Source: Clostridiales bacterium (GTDB lineage: Bacteria; Bacillota; Clostridia; Christensenellales; Pumilibacteraceae). Taken from it: DNA of 64,000 bases. The notes beneath the pieces are model-generated. The model did not search any database and had not been told where the DNA came from. It saw only the letters and a program-made list of their open reading frames with translations. Positions within the stretch are counted from its first letter, which is position 1. Every line of letters starts with the position of its first letter. The position numbers and the translations under genes are program-made. The stretch spans positions 1 to 64,000 of the forward strand of contig JAIEFT010000036.1 in assembly GCA_029066805.1 (NCBI GenBank). Direction: 5' to 3'. Positions 1 through 8,390 of the stretch are shown piece by piece.

Positions 1-129
1 CCCGGCGACAACGTAACAATGACCGTTACGCTTATCCACCCGATCGCTGCCGAGAAAGGCTTGCGCTTCGCTATCCGCGAAGGCGGCAGAACCGTTGGTT
101 CGGGCGTTATCACCGAGATAATAAAATAG
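1..129 (+). CDS. tuf: Elongation factor Tu, C-terminal end (partial)
   Basis: Frame 1 from the first base reads [20 protein letters not shown] and continues to [15 protein letters not shown] stop. This is the characteristic last beta-barrel segment (domain 3) of EF-Tu, the GTPase that brings aminoacyl-tRNA to the ribosome. Only the last 42 residues are inside the window, so domains 1 and 2 and the start cannot be judged. It is followed by a hairpin-rich spacer and a good intrinsic terminator at 291-319, so it is the last gene of its transcript. The identification rests on the highly conserved GGRTVGSG motif and is secure. Confidence 0.95.
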   Translation, partial: PGDNVTMTVTLIHPIAAEKGLRFAIREGGRTVGSGVITEIIK

Positions 130-135
130 GCATTA

Positions 136-243
136 ACACAAGGCTCGCCTTGTGTGCGCGCAATGCGCGCTGTCCCGTCGTAAACGACGAAACATGCCTA
201 CTTTGTCGTCGTCGTAAATTTGCCCTTGCAAGCAAGCAAATTT
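136..243. repeat. Cluster of four consecutive perfect short hairpins after tuf
   Basis: Four inverted repeats follow each other: 136-144/147-155 (ACACAAGGC), 156-161/165-170 (GCGCGC), 176-181/184-189 (CGTCGT) and 216-223/236-243 (AAATTTGC). No gene is supported here; the 65-residue ORF at 150-347 is built from these palindromes and has no ribosome site. The stretch may shape the tuf 3' end or be the remnant of a palindromic repeat family. Confidence 0.6.
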
Positions 244-290
244 ATTCCTCGACACAAATAATTGCGATTAAATTACTGATAAACAAAAAG

Positions 291-319
291 AACGGTGTTC
301 ATACGAACGCCGTTTTTTT
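291..319 (+). terminator. Intrinsic terminator of tuf
   Basis: Stem AACGGTGTTC/GAACGCCGTT (10 pairs with one G-T wobble), four-base loop, followed directly by a run of seven T. It ends the tuf transcript before the nrdD promoter region. Confidence 0.85.
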
Positions 320-376
320 GTGCCTAAAGATAAAACCGACGGTTTAGGCAGGTGTTGATAGTAAACAATAATTATC

Positions 377-434
377 TTTCAATATATTGTGTATGTTGTG
401 GAAAAAATTTTTTAAAAAACACAATATCTTGTGG
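377..434 (+). promoter_or_regulatory. Two NrdR boxes upstream of nrdD
   Basis: Box 1 (377-392, TTTCAATATATTGTGT) and box 2 (419-434, ACACAATATCTTGTGG) match the known NrdR consensus acaCwAtATaTwGtgt at 13 and 14 of 16 positions. They start 42 bases apart, about four helical turns, so both would lie on the same DNA face. Box 2 ends 8 bases before the -35 element, a position suited to repression by NrdR, the zinc and ATP-cone repressor of ribonucleotide reductase genes. The nrdR gene itself is not in this window. Confidence 0.8.
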
Positions 435-442
435 TAAAACTA

Positions 443-471
443 TTGACAAAGCTATTTTGGGATGATATAAT
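443..471 (+). promoter_or_regulatory. nrdD promoter
   Basis: TTGACA at 443-448, a 17-base spacer and TATAAT at 466-471, a perfect housekeeping-sigma promoter. The leader to the nrdD start is about 130 bases, and I see no recognised riboswitch in it. Confidence 0.85.
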
Positions 472-607
472 GAACAAGCTTTCGCACCTTTATCTACGAG
501 GGAAAATCAAAAGTCGCAGCATTTGCTTTGCGAAGGTTTTGAAAGCGCTAACAACGGTTATAATCATAAATCTTTAAAGGTTTTTTGATATACATTTGGA
601 GGTAAAC

Positions 608-3043
608 ATGTACAACGTAGTTAAAAGAGACGGCAAGCTCACCGGGTTTGATATCTCTAAAATCAGCCAGGCAATACGCAAAGCGTTTGAGGCGGTAGGT
701 AAGCAGTATAACGATGACGTTATCGATCTTATTGCGCTCCGCGTTACGGCGGACTTTGCGGGCAAGGTCAAGAACGAGCGAGTAGCCGTCGAGGACATTC
801 AGGATAGCGTCGAGCAGGTGCTCATTCAAGCGGGCTATGCAGACGTTGCTAAGGCGTACATTCTTTACCGCAAACAGCGCGAAAAAATCCGTAACATGAA
901 GTCCACCATCCTTGACTACAAGGAGCTTGTGGACAGCTACGTCAAGGCGTCCGACTGGCGCGTCAAGGAGAACTCCACCGTTACGTATTCGGTTGGCGGA
1001 CTTATTCTTTCCAACTCCGGCGCGATAACCGCCAACTATTGGCTTTCCGAAATCTACGATGAGGAAATCGCCAACGCTCACCGCAGTGCGGACATTCATA
1101 TTCACGACATGTCCATGCTTACCGGTTACTGCGCGGGCTGGTCGCTTCGTCAGCTTATTCAGGAAGGCTTAGGCGGCATACCCGGCAAGATAAGCTCGTC
1201 GCCTGCAAGCCACTTGGCTACGCTGTGCAATCAGATGGTCAACTTCCTCGGCATTATGCAGAACGAATGGGCGGGCGCGCAGGCGTTCTCGTCTTTCGAT
1301 ACCTACCTTGCGCCGTTCGTCAAGGTGGACAACCTCAGCTACAACGAGGTTAAAAAGTGCATTGAGTCGTTTATTTACGGCGTTAACACTCCGTCGCGCT
1401 GGGGCACGCAAGCTCCGTTCAGCAACATTACGCTTGACTGGACCGTTCCGCCCGACCTTGCCGAACAACAGGCGATCGTCGGCGGCAAGCCCATGAGCTT
1501 CAAGTACAGGGACTGCAAGCGCGAAATGGACATGGTGAACAAGGCGTTCATCGAAATCATGATCGAGGGCGACGCCAACGGCAGGGGATTCCAGTATCCC
1601 ATACCCACGTATTCCATTACCCGCGACTTCGACTGGTCGGAAACCGAGAACAACAAGCTGTTGTTTGAGATGGCAGCCAAATACGGCACGCCGTACTTCA
1701 GCAACTATATCAATTCGGACATGGAGCCGTCAGATATCCGCAGTATGTGCTGCCGTCTGCGCCTCGATCTTCGCGAGCTTCGCAAAAAGTCGGGCGGATT
1801 CTTCGGCAGCGGCGAGAGCACCGGCTCGGTCGGCGTTGTCACGCTCAACATGCCGCGCATTGCGTATCTTGCGGAAAACGAAGCCGACTTCTACGCAAGG
1901 CTGGACAAGCTCATGGATATTTCCGCGCGTTCGCTCAAGATCAAGCGCGATATCATTACCAAGCTCATGGACGAGGGGCTGTATCCGTACACACGCCGCT
2001 ACCTCGGCACGTTCAACAACCACTTCTCCACGATCGGTCTTGTCGGCATGAACGAGGCGGGACTCAACGCCAAATGGTTAAGAGCCAACCTCACCGACCC
2101 GCGCGTACAGAAGTTTGCGCAGGACGTGCTCAACCACATGCGCGAGCGCTTGGTTATCTACCAAGAGCAGTACGGCGATCTGTACAACCTCGAAGCTACG
2201 CCTGCGGAGTCCACTACCTACCGCCTTGCCAAACACGACAAGGAACGCTATCCCGACATCATCACCGCTAACGAGAACGGCACGCCGTACTACACCAACA
2301 GCTCGCACCTTCCCGTCGGCTATACCGAGGACGTGTTCAGTGCGCTCGACATTCAGGACGAGCTTCAGACTCTGTACACCTCGGGTACTGTTTTCCACAC
2401 CTTCCTCGGCGAGAAGCTGCCCGACTGGAAAGCGGCTGCCAAGCTTGTCCGCACGGTCGCGGAAAACTACAAGCTTCCGTATTTTACGCTTTCGCCCACG
2501 TACTCGGTGTGCCGCAACCACGGCTACATCGCAGGTGAGGTTTATACCTGCCCGCACTGCGGCGAAAAGACCGAGGTCAACAGCCGTATAACCGGATACT
2601 ATCGTCCCGTGCAGAACTGGAACGACGGCAAGGCGCAGGAGTTTAAGGACCGCAGAACGTACAACACCATGAAGTACGACACGCCTCACACCGGTCACTG
2701 CGTGAACAAGACGGCGGATAAGACCGAACAAGCGTCCGAAGTCCGCATGAACGGAGCAAGACTCATGATGTTTACTACTCCCACCTGTCCTAAGTGCAGG
2801 GCTGCGAAACCTATGCTCAACGAAGCGGGAATCGAAGTGGAGATAATAAACGCAAATGAGCAGCGCGAGCTCGCCATGAAGTACGGCGTTAAGAAAGCTC
2901 CCACCCTCGTAGCAGACGACGGGGAGAATGTCGTTAAGTATGTAGATATTGCCGGAGTAAAGCAATTCATAGACGCGTACAGGGCGAGCAAGGCGGACGT
3001 TCCCGGCTCGGGCGATCCGAACAAGGTCAATGCCCATGCATGA
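608..3043 (+). CDS. nrdD: Anaerobic (class III) ribonucleoside-triphosphate reductase with fused glutaredoxin-like domain
   Basis: This 811-residue glycyl-radical enzyme reduces ribonucleoside triphosphates to dNTPs. The N-terminus (about 1-93) is an ATP-cone. The catalytic core has the active-site region SMCCRLRLD (C381/C382). A zinc site of CRNH and CPHC type precedes RITGYYRP with the radical glycine G663. After the normal end of NrdD there is an extra domain (about 715-800) with a CPKC redox motif (C727, C730) resembling NrdH/glutaredoxin. ATG 608 is chosen because GGAGG at 598-602 sits 5 bases upstream; the ORF-track TTG at 596 overlaps that site. The next gene, a thioredoxin-reductase-like flavoprotein, overlaps by 14 bases. 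Together these suggest the thioredoxin/NrdH-dependent subtype (NrdD2) rather than the formate-dependent one. The activase gene nrdG is not seen nearby. The promoter carries two NrdR boxes. Confidence 0.95.
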   Translation: MYNVVKRDGKLTGFDISKISQAIRKAFEAVGKQYNDDVIDLIALRVTADFAGKVKNERVAVEDIQDSVEQVLIQAGYADVAKAYILYRKQREKIRNMKSTILDYKELVDSYVKASDWRVKENSTVTYSVGGLILSNSGAITANYWLSEIYDEEIANAHRSADIHIHDMSMLTGYCAGWSLRQLIQEGLGGIPGKISSSPASHLATLCNQMVNFLGIMQNEWAGAQAFSSFDTYLAPFVKVDNLSYNEVKKCIESFIYGVNTPSRWGTQAPFSNITLDWTVPPDLAEQQAIVGGKPMSFKYRDCKREMDMVNKAFIEIMIEGDANGRGFQYPIPTYSITRDFDWSETENNKLLFEMAAKYGTPYFSNYINSDMEPSDIRSMCCRLRLDLRELRKKSGGFFGSGESTGSVGVVTLNMPRIAYLAENEADFYARLDKLMDISARSLKIKRDIITKLMDEGLYPYTRRYLGTFNNHFSTIGLVGMNEAGLNAKWLRANLTDPRVQKFAQDVLNHMRERLVIYQEQYGDLYNLEATPAESTTYRLAKHDKERYPDIITANENGTPYYTNSSHLPVGYTEDVFSALDIQDELQTLYTSGTVFHTFLGEKLPDWKAAAKLVRTVAENYKLPYFTLSPTYSVCRNHGYIAGEVYTCPHCGEKTEVNSRITGYYRPVQNWNDGKAQEFKDRRTYNTMKYDTPHTGHCVNKTADKTEQASEVRMNGARLMMFTTPTCPKCRAAKPMLNEAGIEVEIINANEQRELAMKYGVKKAPTLVADDGENVVKYVDIAGVKQFIDAYRASKADVPGSGDPNKVNAHA

Positions 3044-3938
3044 TATAATAGTAATAGGCGCAGGCACGGCGGGAATGACCGCCGCGCTGTACGCGCTTAG
3101 GAACGGGAAAAGCGTGTTATTGCTCGAGGGCGAGTGCGTCGGCGGACAAATCGCCAACTCGCCGCGAGTGGAAAATTTCCCGTCGGTCAAGGCGATTTCG
3201 GGCAGCGAGTTTTCGGACAGGCTTTTCGAGCAGATCAAGGCGCTCGGCGCAGAACTGGAACTGGAACGCGCGGAGCAAATACAAAAAAACGCCGACGTCT
3301 TTACCGTTAAGACCGACAGCGGCGCGCACGAGGCTCGGGCGGTAATAATCGCTACCGGGGTCAAGCACAAAAAAATCGGAGTGGATCGCGAGGAAGAGCT
3401 GACAGGCAGCGGCGTAAGCTACTGCGCCGTTTGCGACGGTCCGTTCTACTCGGGCGACGACGTGGCGCTTGTTGGCGACGCAAATACCGCGCTCCAGTAC
3501 GGCATTCTGCTCTCGGGATACTGCAATAAGGTCTACGTATGTACATGGATGGACAAGTTTTTCGGCGATAAAGCGCTAGTCGATACACTGCTGCAAAAAC
3601 CCAATGTCGAGTGGGTAAAAAATGTTACGTTGTGCGGATTGGAGGGTAGCGATGAGCTCAGCGCGTGCGTATTCGACGAAAAGGATACCGGAAAAAAGCG
3701 CTCCATACCCGTCAAGGCGTGTTTTATCGCAATAGGTCAAGAGCCCGATAATGCGCCCTTTAATGACGTAGTCAAGTTAGACGGAAAAGGCTATATCGCC
3801 GCCGACGAGAGCTGCATGACGGACACCGCAGGCGTGTTCGTAGCAGGCGACTGCCGTACTAAAAAAGTTCGTCAGCTTACCACCGCCGTAGCCGACGGCG
3901 CTTCCGCCGCTATGGCAGCCTGCAAATACTTAGGATAA
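3030..3938 (+). CDS. Thioredoxin-reductase-family flavoprotein, probably ferredoxin-linked
   Basis: The 302-residue protein has the FAD-binding GAGTAG motif near the start, the redox motif CAVC (C132, C135) and the C-terminal GVFVAGDC FAD motif of low-molecular-weight thioredoxin reductases. The usual NADPH motifs are altered: GxGxxA reads GDANTA (149-154) and HRRxxxR reads TWMDKFF. That loss is the hallmark of the FFTR group in clostridia, which takes electrons from reduced ferredoxin instead of NADPH. It overlaps nrdD by 14 bases and so is translationally coupled. The inferred job is to reduce the glutaredoxin-like tail of NrdD, and perhaps free thioredoxin. The start may be ATG 3030 or ATG 3036. 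Family is sure; electron donor is inference. Confidence 0.85.
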   Translation: MPMHDIIVIGAGTAGMTAALYALRNGKSVLLLEGECVGGQIANSPRVENFPSVKAISGSEFSDRLFEQIKALGAELELERAEQIQKNADVFTVKTDSGAHEARAVIIATGVKHKKIGVDREEELTGSGVSYCAVCDGPFYSGDDVALVGDANTALQYGILLSGYCNKVYVCTWMDKFFGDKALVDTLLQKPNVEWVKNVTLCGLEGSDELSACVFDEKDTGKKRSIPVKACFIAIGQEPDNAPFNDVVKLDGKGYIAADESCMTDTAGVFVAGDCRTKKVRQLTTAVADGASAAMAACKYLG

Positions 3939-4030
3939 TTGAGTTTGTTTTTCCTACTTCTTTTGAAAAAGAAGTGGGGTAAGAAAACTTTAAACGAAAA
4001 GTGTTAGAGTAACTATAGTCATCTATTCTT

Positions 4031-4066
4031 TTGTCACTCAGAGCGTAGCGAAGAGTCTCATCCTTT
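4031..4066. repeat. Solo arm of a dispersed TGTCATTC...ATCTCATCC repeat
   Basis: TTGTCACTCAGAGCG and AGAGTCTCATCC match one arm of the inverted-repeat elements at 5478-5591 and 10979-11060. Here only one arm is present. Repeats of this type are common in intergenic DNA of gut bacteria. Confidence 0.55.
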
Positions 4067-4075
4067 TCTATAATA

Positions 4076-4106
4076 AAACCCTTTGCAGTCGTATTGCAAA
4101 GGGTTT
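4076..4106. terminator. Bidirectional terminator
   Basis: Perfect 12-pair stem AAACCCTTTGCA/TGCAAAGGGTTT with a 7-base loop between the convergent reductase operon and the XRE gene. The T-rich right flank serves the plus strand, and the A-rich left flank serves the minus strand. Confidence 0.8.
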
Positions 4107-4311
4107 ATTTATTTAGTTTGGGGTTATCGGTGCGTTCGAGTAGGTAATCAATTGATACGTTAAAGTAATCGGCAAGTGCAATAAGTGTCGCATAGTCCGC
4201 TTCATGCTCGCCGGTTTCGTATCTGCTTATACTATTTTGGTTTAAGCCCAAATCCATAGCAAGCTTGATTTGTGTAATATTATGTTTTTCTCTTAATTCT
4301 TTTAGGCGCAT
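4105..4311 (-). CDS. Small XRE-family HTH repressor (module A)
   Basis: This 68-residue protein is almost only a Cro/C1-type helix-turn-helix domain. Helices 2 and 3 read TQIKLAMDLG and NQNSISRYE, followed by the typical FNVSIDYLLERTDNP end. I take ATG 4311 as the start; the ORF-track start at 4335 is a TTG without better support. The upstream DNA carries two related palindromes (TATACC-N5-GGTATA and TATCCC-N5-GGGATA) and a divergent consensus promoter that drives a short RNA. The gene probably represses both itself and that RNA. The same arrangement recurs at 17026-17370 and 26022-26493. Confidence 0.85.
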   Translation of the reverse strand: MRLKELREKHNITQIKLAMDLGLNQNSISRYETGEHEADYATLIALADYFNVSIDYLLERTDNPKLNK

Positions 4312-4328
4312 AATTTTTAAATTTCCTA

Positions 4329-4379
4329 TTGACAATATTATACCATTATGGTATAATCATAATATCCCAAATCGGGATA
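4329..4379 (+). promoter_or_regulatory. Promoter with two palindromic operators (module A)
   Basis: TTGACA (4329-4334), 17 bases, TATAAT (4352-4357). The 17-bp palindrome TATACCATTATGGTATA (4339-4355) fills the spacer and overlaps the -10. A second palindrome, TATCCC-AAATC-GGGATA, lies at 4363-4379, 24 bases away centre to centre. Binding of the adjacent XRE protein would block this promoter. Both halves fit TATmCC-N5-GGkATA. Confidence 0.7.
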
Positions 4380-4464
4380 AAATGTCCCTAGGCCATTAGG
4401 CATACCGTTCCGTTGAATGCGACGCTAAAGAATCCCCTTTCTCTTGAGAGAGAGGGGGTTCTTT
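4364..4464 (+). ncRNA. Candidate small RNA of the XRE-linked family, copy A
   Basis: Downstream of the 4329 promoter lies the core GTTCCGTTGAATGCGACGC (about 4407-4425), shared with copies B and C. It is followed by a 17-pair hairpin (AAAGAATCCCC...GGGGGTTCTTT, loop TTGA) at 4427-4464. No reading frame with a ribosome site fits. Its 5' part before the core is about 40 bases longer than in copies B and C. The C-rich, pyrimidine-rich arm CCCCTTTCTC could pair with purine-rich ribosome sites. Family membership is from my alignment; function is unknown. Confidence 0.6.
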
Positions 4465-4514
4465 AACATAGAATGATTTTCTGTTTGCAATCTGATTTTG
4501 AATTTATTATTGTC

Positions 4515-4543
4515 TTGTAATTTTTAATGCAATATGCTACAAT
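4515..4543 (+). promoter_or_regulatory. gluQ promoter abutting the start codon
   Basis: TTGTAA (4515-4520), 17 bases, TACAAT (4538-4543). The ATG follows only 6 bases later, at the expected transcription start, and there is no Shine-Dalgarno sequence. The mRNA is probably leaderless. Confidence 0.65.
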
Positions 4544-4549
4544 AAAATT

Positions 4550-5476
4550 ATGAGCAACGAGACGGTTATTGGAAGATTTGCGCCGACGCCGAGCGGGTTT
4601 ATGCACGCGGGCAATCTTTTGTGCGCCATGCTCGCGTATCTTTCGGCTAAGAGCAAAGGCGGTAAGTTCATAATTCGTATAGAGGATCTGGACGCGTTGC
4701 GCTGTCCTCGGTCTTCAGCGCTCGAAATTATAGACACGCTCGCGGCGGTGGGGATAAAAAGCGACGAGCCTATCGTTTGGCAGAGCGAACGCACTTCCGC
4801 GTATAAGTCGGCGGAACGGCTGCTCAAATCGCATGCCGAAATCTATCCGTGCTATTGTACGCGCGCCGAGCTGCATGCGCCGCAAATTACGCGCTTGCCC
4901 GACGGTGGAATATTGTACCCTCAAACCTGCAAAAAACTATCGGCTGAACAGCGCGAGGAAAAAGAAAAATCTGTCAAGCCGTCGTTTAGAATATCCGTGC
5001 CGGACGAGATTATCACATTTACCGACGGCATACGCGGCGAGCAACGTCAAAACCTTGCTTTAGGCTGCGGCGATTTTATTATCAGGCGCAGCGACGGCGT
5101 GTACGCGTATCAGCTTGCGGTGGTAGTAGACGACGGCGAGAGCGGTGTGACAGAAGTCGTGCGCGGCGCCGATCTACTGTACGACACGCCGCGGCAAATA
5201 TATTTACAGCGACTTTTAGGACTGCCTACGCCCAAATACTATCATATCCCGCTTGTGTGCGACTTTAGCGGCAGAAAGCTCAGTAAGAGCGAGGGCGACA
5301 GTGCACAGCGGCTACTGAAGACTTTCACCGCACGGCAGATAATAGGCGAGCTTGCATTTGCGGCGAATATTATAGCCGAGCCGAAGCCCATGGATATTGA
5401 CGAATTGATACCGCCGTATTCGGCGGATAAAGTGCCGAAGGATAAGATTTTTTTGACGGACATGTTTATGAAATAA
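4550..5476 (+). CDS. gluQ: Glutamyl-Q tRNA(Asp) synthetase
   Basis: The 308-residue protein is a shortened relative of glutamyl-tRNA synthetase that lacks the anticodon-binding domain. It activates glutamate and attaches it to queuosine at the wobble base of tRNA(Asp). The HIGH-type signature is in FAPTPSGFMHAGNLL near the start, the glutamate-pocket RIEDLD follows, and the KMSKS-type loop is GRKLSKSEGD. CYC (in PCYCTR) and YPQTC supply the cysteines of the structural zinc site typical of GluQ. Length and zinc motif separate it from full GltX (about 480 residues). It appears to be a single-gene transcript with a leaderless start. Confidence 0.9.
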   Translation: MSNETVIGRFAPTPSGFMHAGNLLCAMLAYLSAKSKGGKFIIRIEDLDALRCPRSSALEIIDTLAAVGIKSDEPIVWQSERTSAYKSAERLLKSHAEIYPCYCTRAELHAPQITRLPDGGILYPQTCKKLSAEQREEKEKSVKPSFRISVPDEIITFTDGIRGEQRQNLALGCGDFIIRRSDGVYAYQLAVVVDDGESGVTEVVRGADLLYDTPRQIYLQRLLGLPTPKYYHIPLVCDFSGRKLSKSEGDSAQRLLKTFTARQIIGELAFAANIIAEPKPMDIDELIPPYSADKVPKDKIFLTDMFMK

Positions 5477-5477
5477 G

Positions 5478-5591
5478 GTTGAGATTCTTCACTGCGCTTC
5501 GCTTGTTCAGAATGACAAAAGTAAGTTAGTTTGGTCGATAATCAAGCAAGTAGCTTTTGTCATTCCGAGCAACGCGAGGAATCTCATCCTT
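5478..5591. repeat. Dispersed inverted-repeat element
   Basis: Two arms (5478-5521 and 5554-5591) are imperfect inverted copies of a unit ending in GAATGACAAAAG and starting GGATGAGATTCCTCG. They can form a long hairpin after the gluQ stop. The same unit recurs at 10979-11060 and singly at 4031-4066. It is MITE-like or REP-like, with no coding content. Confidence 0.7.
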
Positions 5592-5642
5592 TTTATAAAC
5601 AAACAGTGTATAAATGCCGTAAATGCGGTAATAATCGTATGC

Positions 5643-6209
5643 ATGGTTACATTCTGTTTGGGTTCTGCGCGGGCAAAACGCGCACACGTCAAGTCTATCG
5701 GTGATGCGATACTCCTCGACAACATAGAGGTAGTGTTCTGCGTTAGCGAGAACGGGCGCAACTACTTTGCGTACGCGCCCGTGCCGTTCAGTGAGTTTAC
5801 AGTATACGACTACCTAAGCTATAGGCGCGCGCTGTGCGGCGACAAGGTTATAATGTCGGACATAGCGCGTTTCGGTATAAGTCCCAAGTGTAAAATGGGC
5901 AGACTTTCCGCAGCGGCGCGGCGCATTGTGCAATTCCTTGAAAAGACTTGCGGCAAAGCGGATAAACCTGTAATAGTCAATCTTGACGGTATAAGATATA
6001 CGCGCAAAAATATGGCTGCGCTCCGTCGGCTGCTTGCCGCTATAGGCGAAGCGTATGTGTTTGTCACGGACAGACGGTTCGTCACGCGCTATCGCGGCGA
6101 ATGTGTGACGCAAACGTTCGGCACGCAGTCGAATTACATGTCACACAGGTTCTACGGAGCTAAACTTCTCGCCCAAAAAATCGGTGCGAACAAGATATCC
6201 ATAATGTAG
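5643..6209 (+). CDS. Unknown protein resembling a degenerate ABC ATPase domain without Walker A
   Basis: The 188-residue protein resembles the second half of an ABC nucleotide-binding domain. FSEFTVYDYLSYRRALCG fits the region after the Q-loop, GRLSAAARRIVQFL lies where LSGGQ-RxxxA is expected, KPVIVNLDGI sits where Walker B and the D-loop belong, and YVFVTDRRFV fits the H-switch without a histidine. There is no GxxGxGKS/T Walker A and the Walker B glutamate is missing, so ATP hydrolysis is unlikely. No transporter permease is adjacent. It follows the 5478 repeat with only a weak ribosome site and ends at a clear terminator. It could be a decayed gene or a pseudo-ATPase with a structural role. 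The start is uncertain. Confidence 0.5.
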   Translation: MVTFCLGSARAKRAHVKSIGDAILLDNIEVVFCVSENGRNYFAYAPVPFSEFTVYDYLSYRRALCGDKVIMSDIARFGISPKCKMGRLSAAARRIVQFLEKTCGKADKPVIVNLDGIRYTRKNMAALRRLLAAIGEAYVFVTDRRFVTRYRGECVTQTFGTQSNYMSHRFYGAKLLAQKIGANKISIM

Positions 6210-6218
6210 TAAACGGGG

Positions 6219-6242
6219 CGCACGCGGAAGCGTGCGTTTTTT
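6219..6242 (+). terminator. Intrinsic terminator
   Basis: Stem CGCACGC/GCGTGCG with GGAA tetraloop and six T. It ends the 5643 gene. Confidence 0.85.
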
Positions 6243-6402
6243 ATTGAACAAAACATAAAAATCTCGCTGTATGCCCAGAAATGTCAATATGTAAAAGTCA
6301 CCGAAAATGATATTGCGTGTCATACAGGCGCATTTAACGGCATTTGACGGCACGTCGCCAAAAATAATATTTAAGATATTGGGATTTTTGGGCTAAAACG
6401 CT

Positions 6403-6430
6403 TTGAAAATTTACCGTTTTGTGGTATAAT
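6403..6430 (+). promoter_or_regulatory. gyrB-gyrA promoter
   Basis: TTGAAA (6403-6408), 16 bases, TATAAT (6425-6430), then a leader of about 25 bases with AGGAG before ATG 6461. Confidence 0.75.
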
Positions 6431-6445
6431 CTAAGTAACTATTGA

Positions 6446-8374
<1,929 letters not shown>

Positions 8375-8390
8375 TCGGAGGTGAGTGAAA

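Noticed and set aside
150-347. 65-residue ORF after tuf
   Set aside because: It runs through a series of palindromes and the tuf terminator and has no ribosome site.
4105-4335. XRE gene as toxin-antitoxin antitoxin
   Set aside because: No small toxin gene is adjacent in any of the three modules; the partner is a non-coding stretch with promoter and hairpin.
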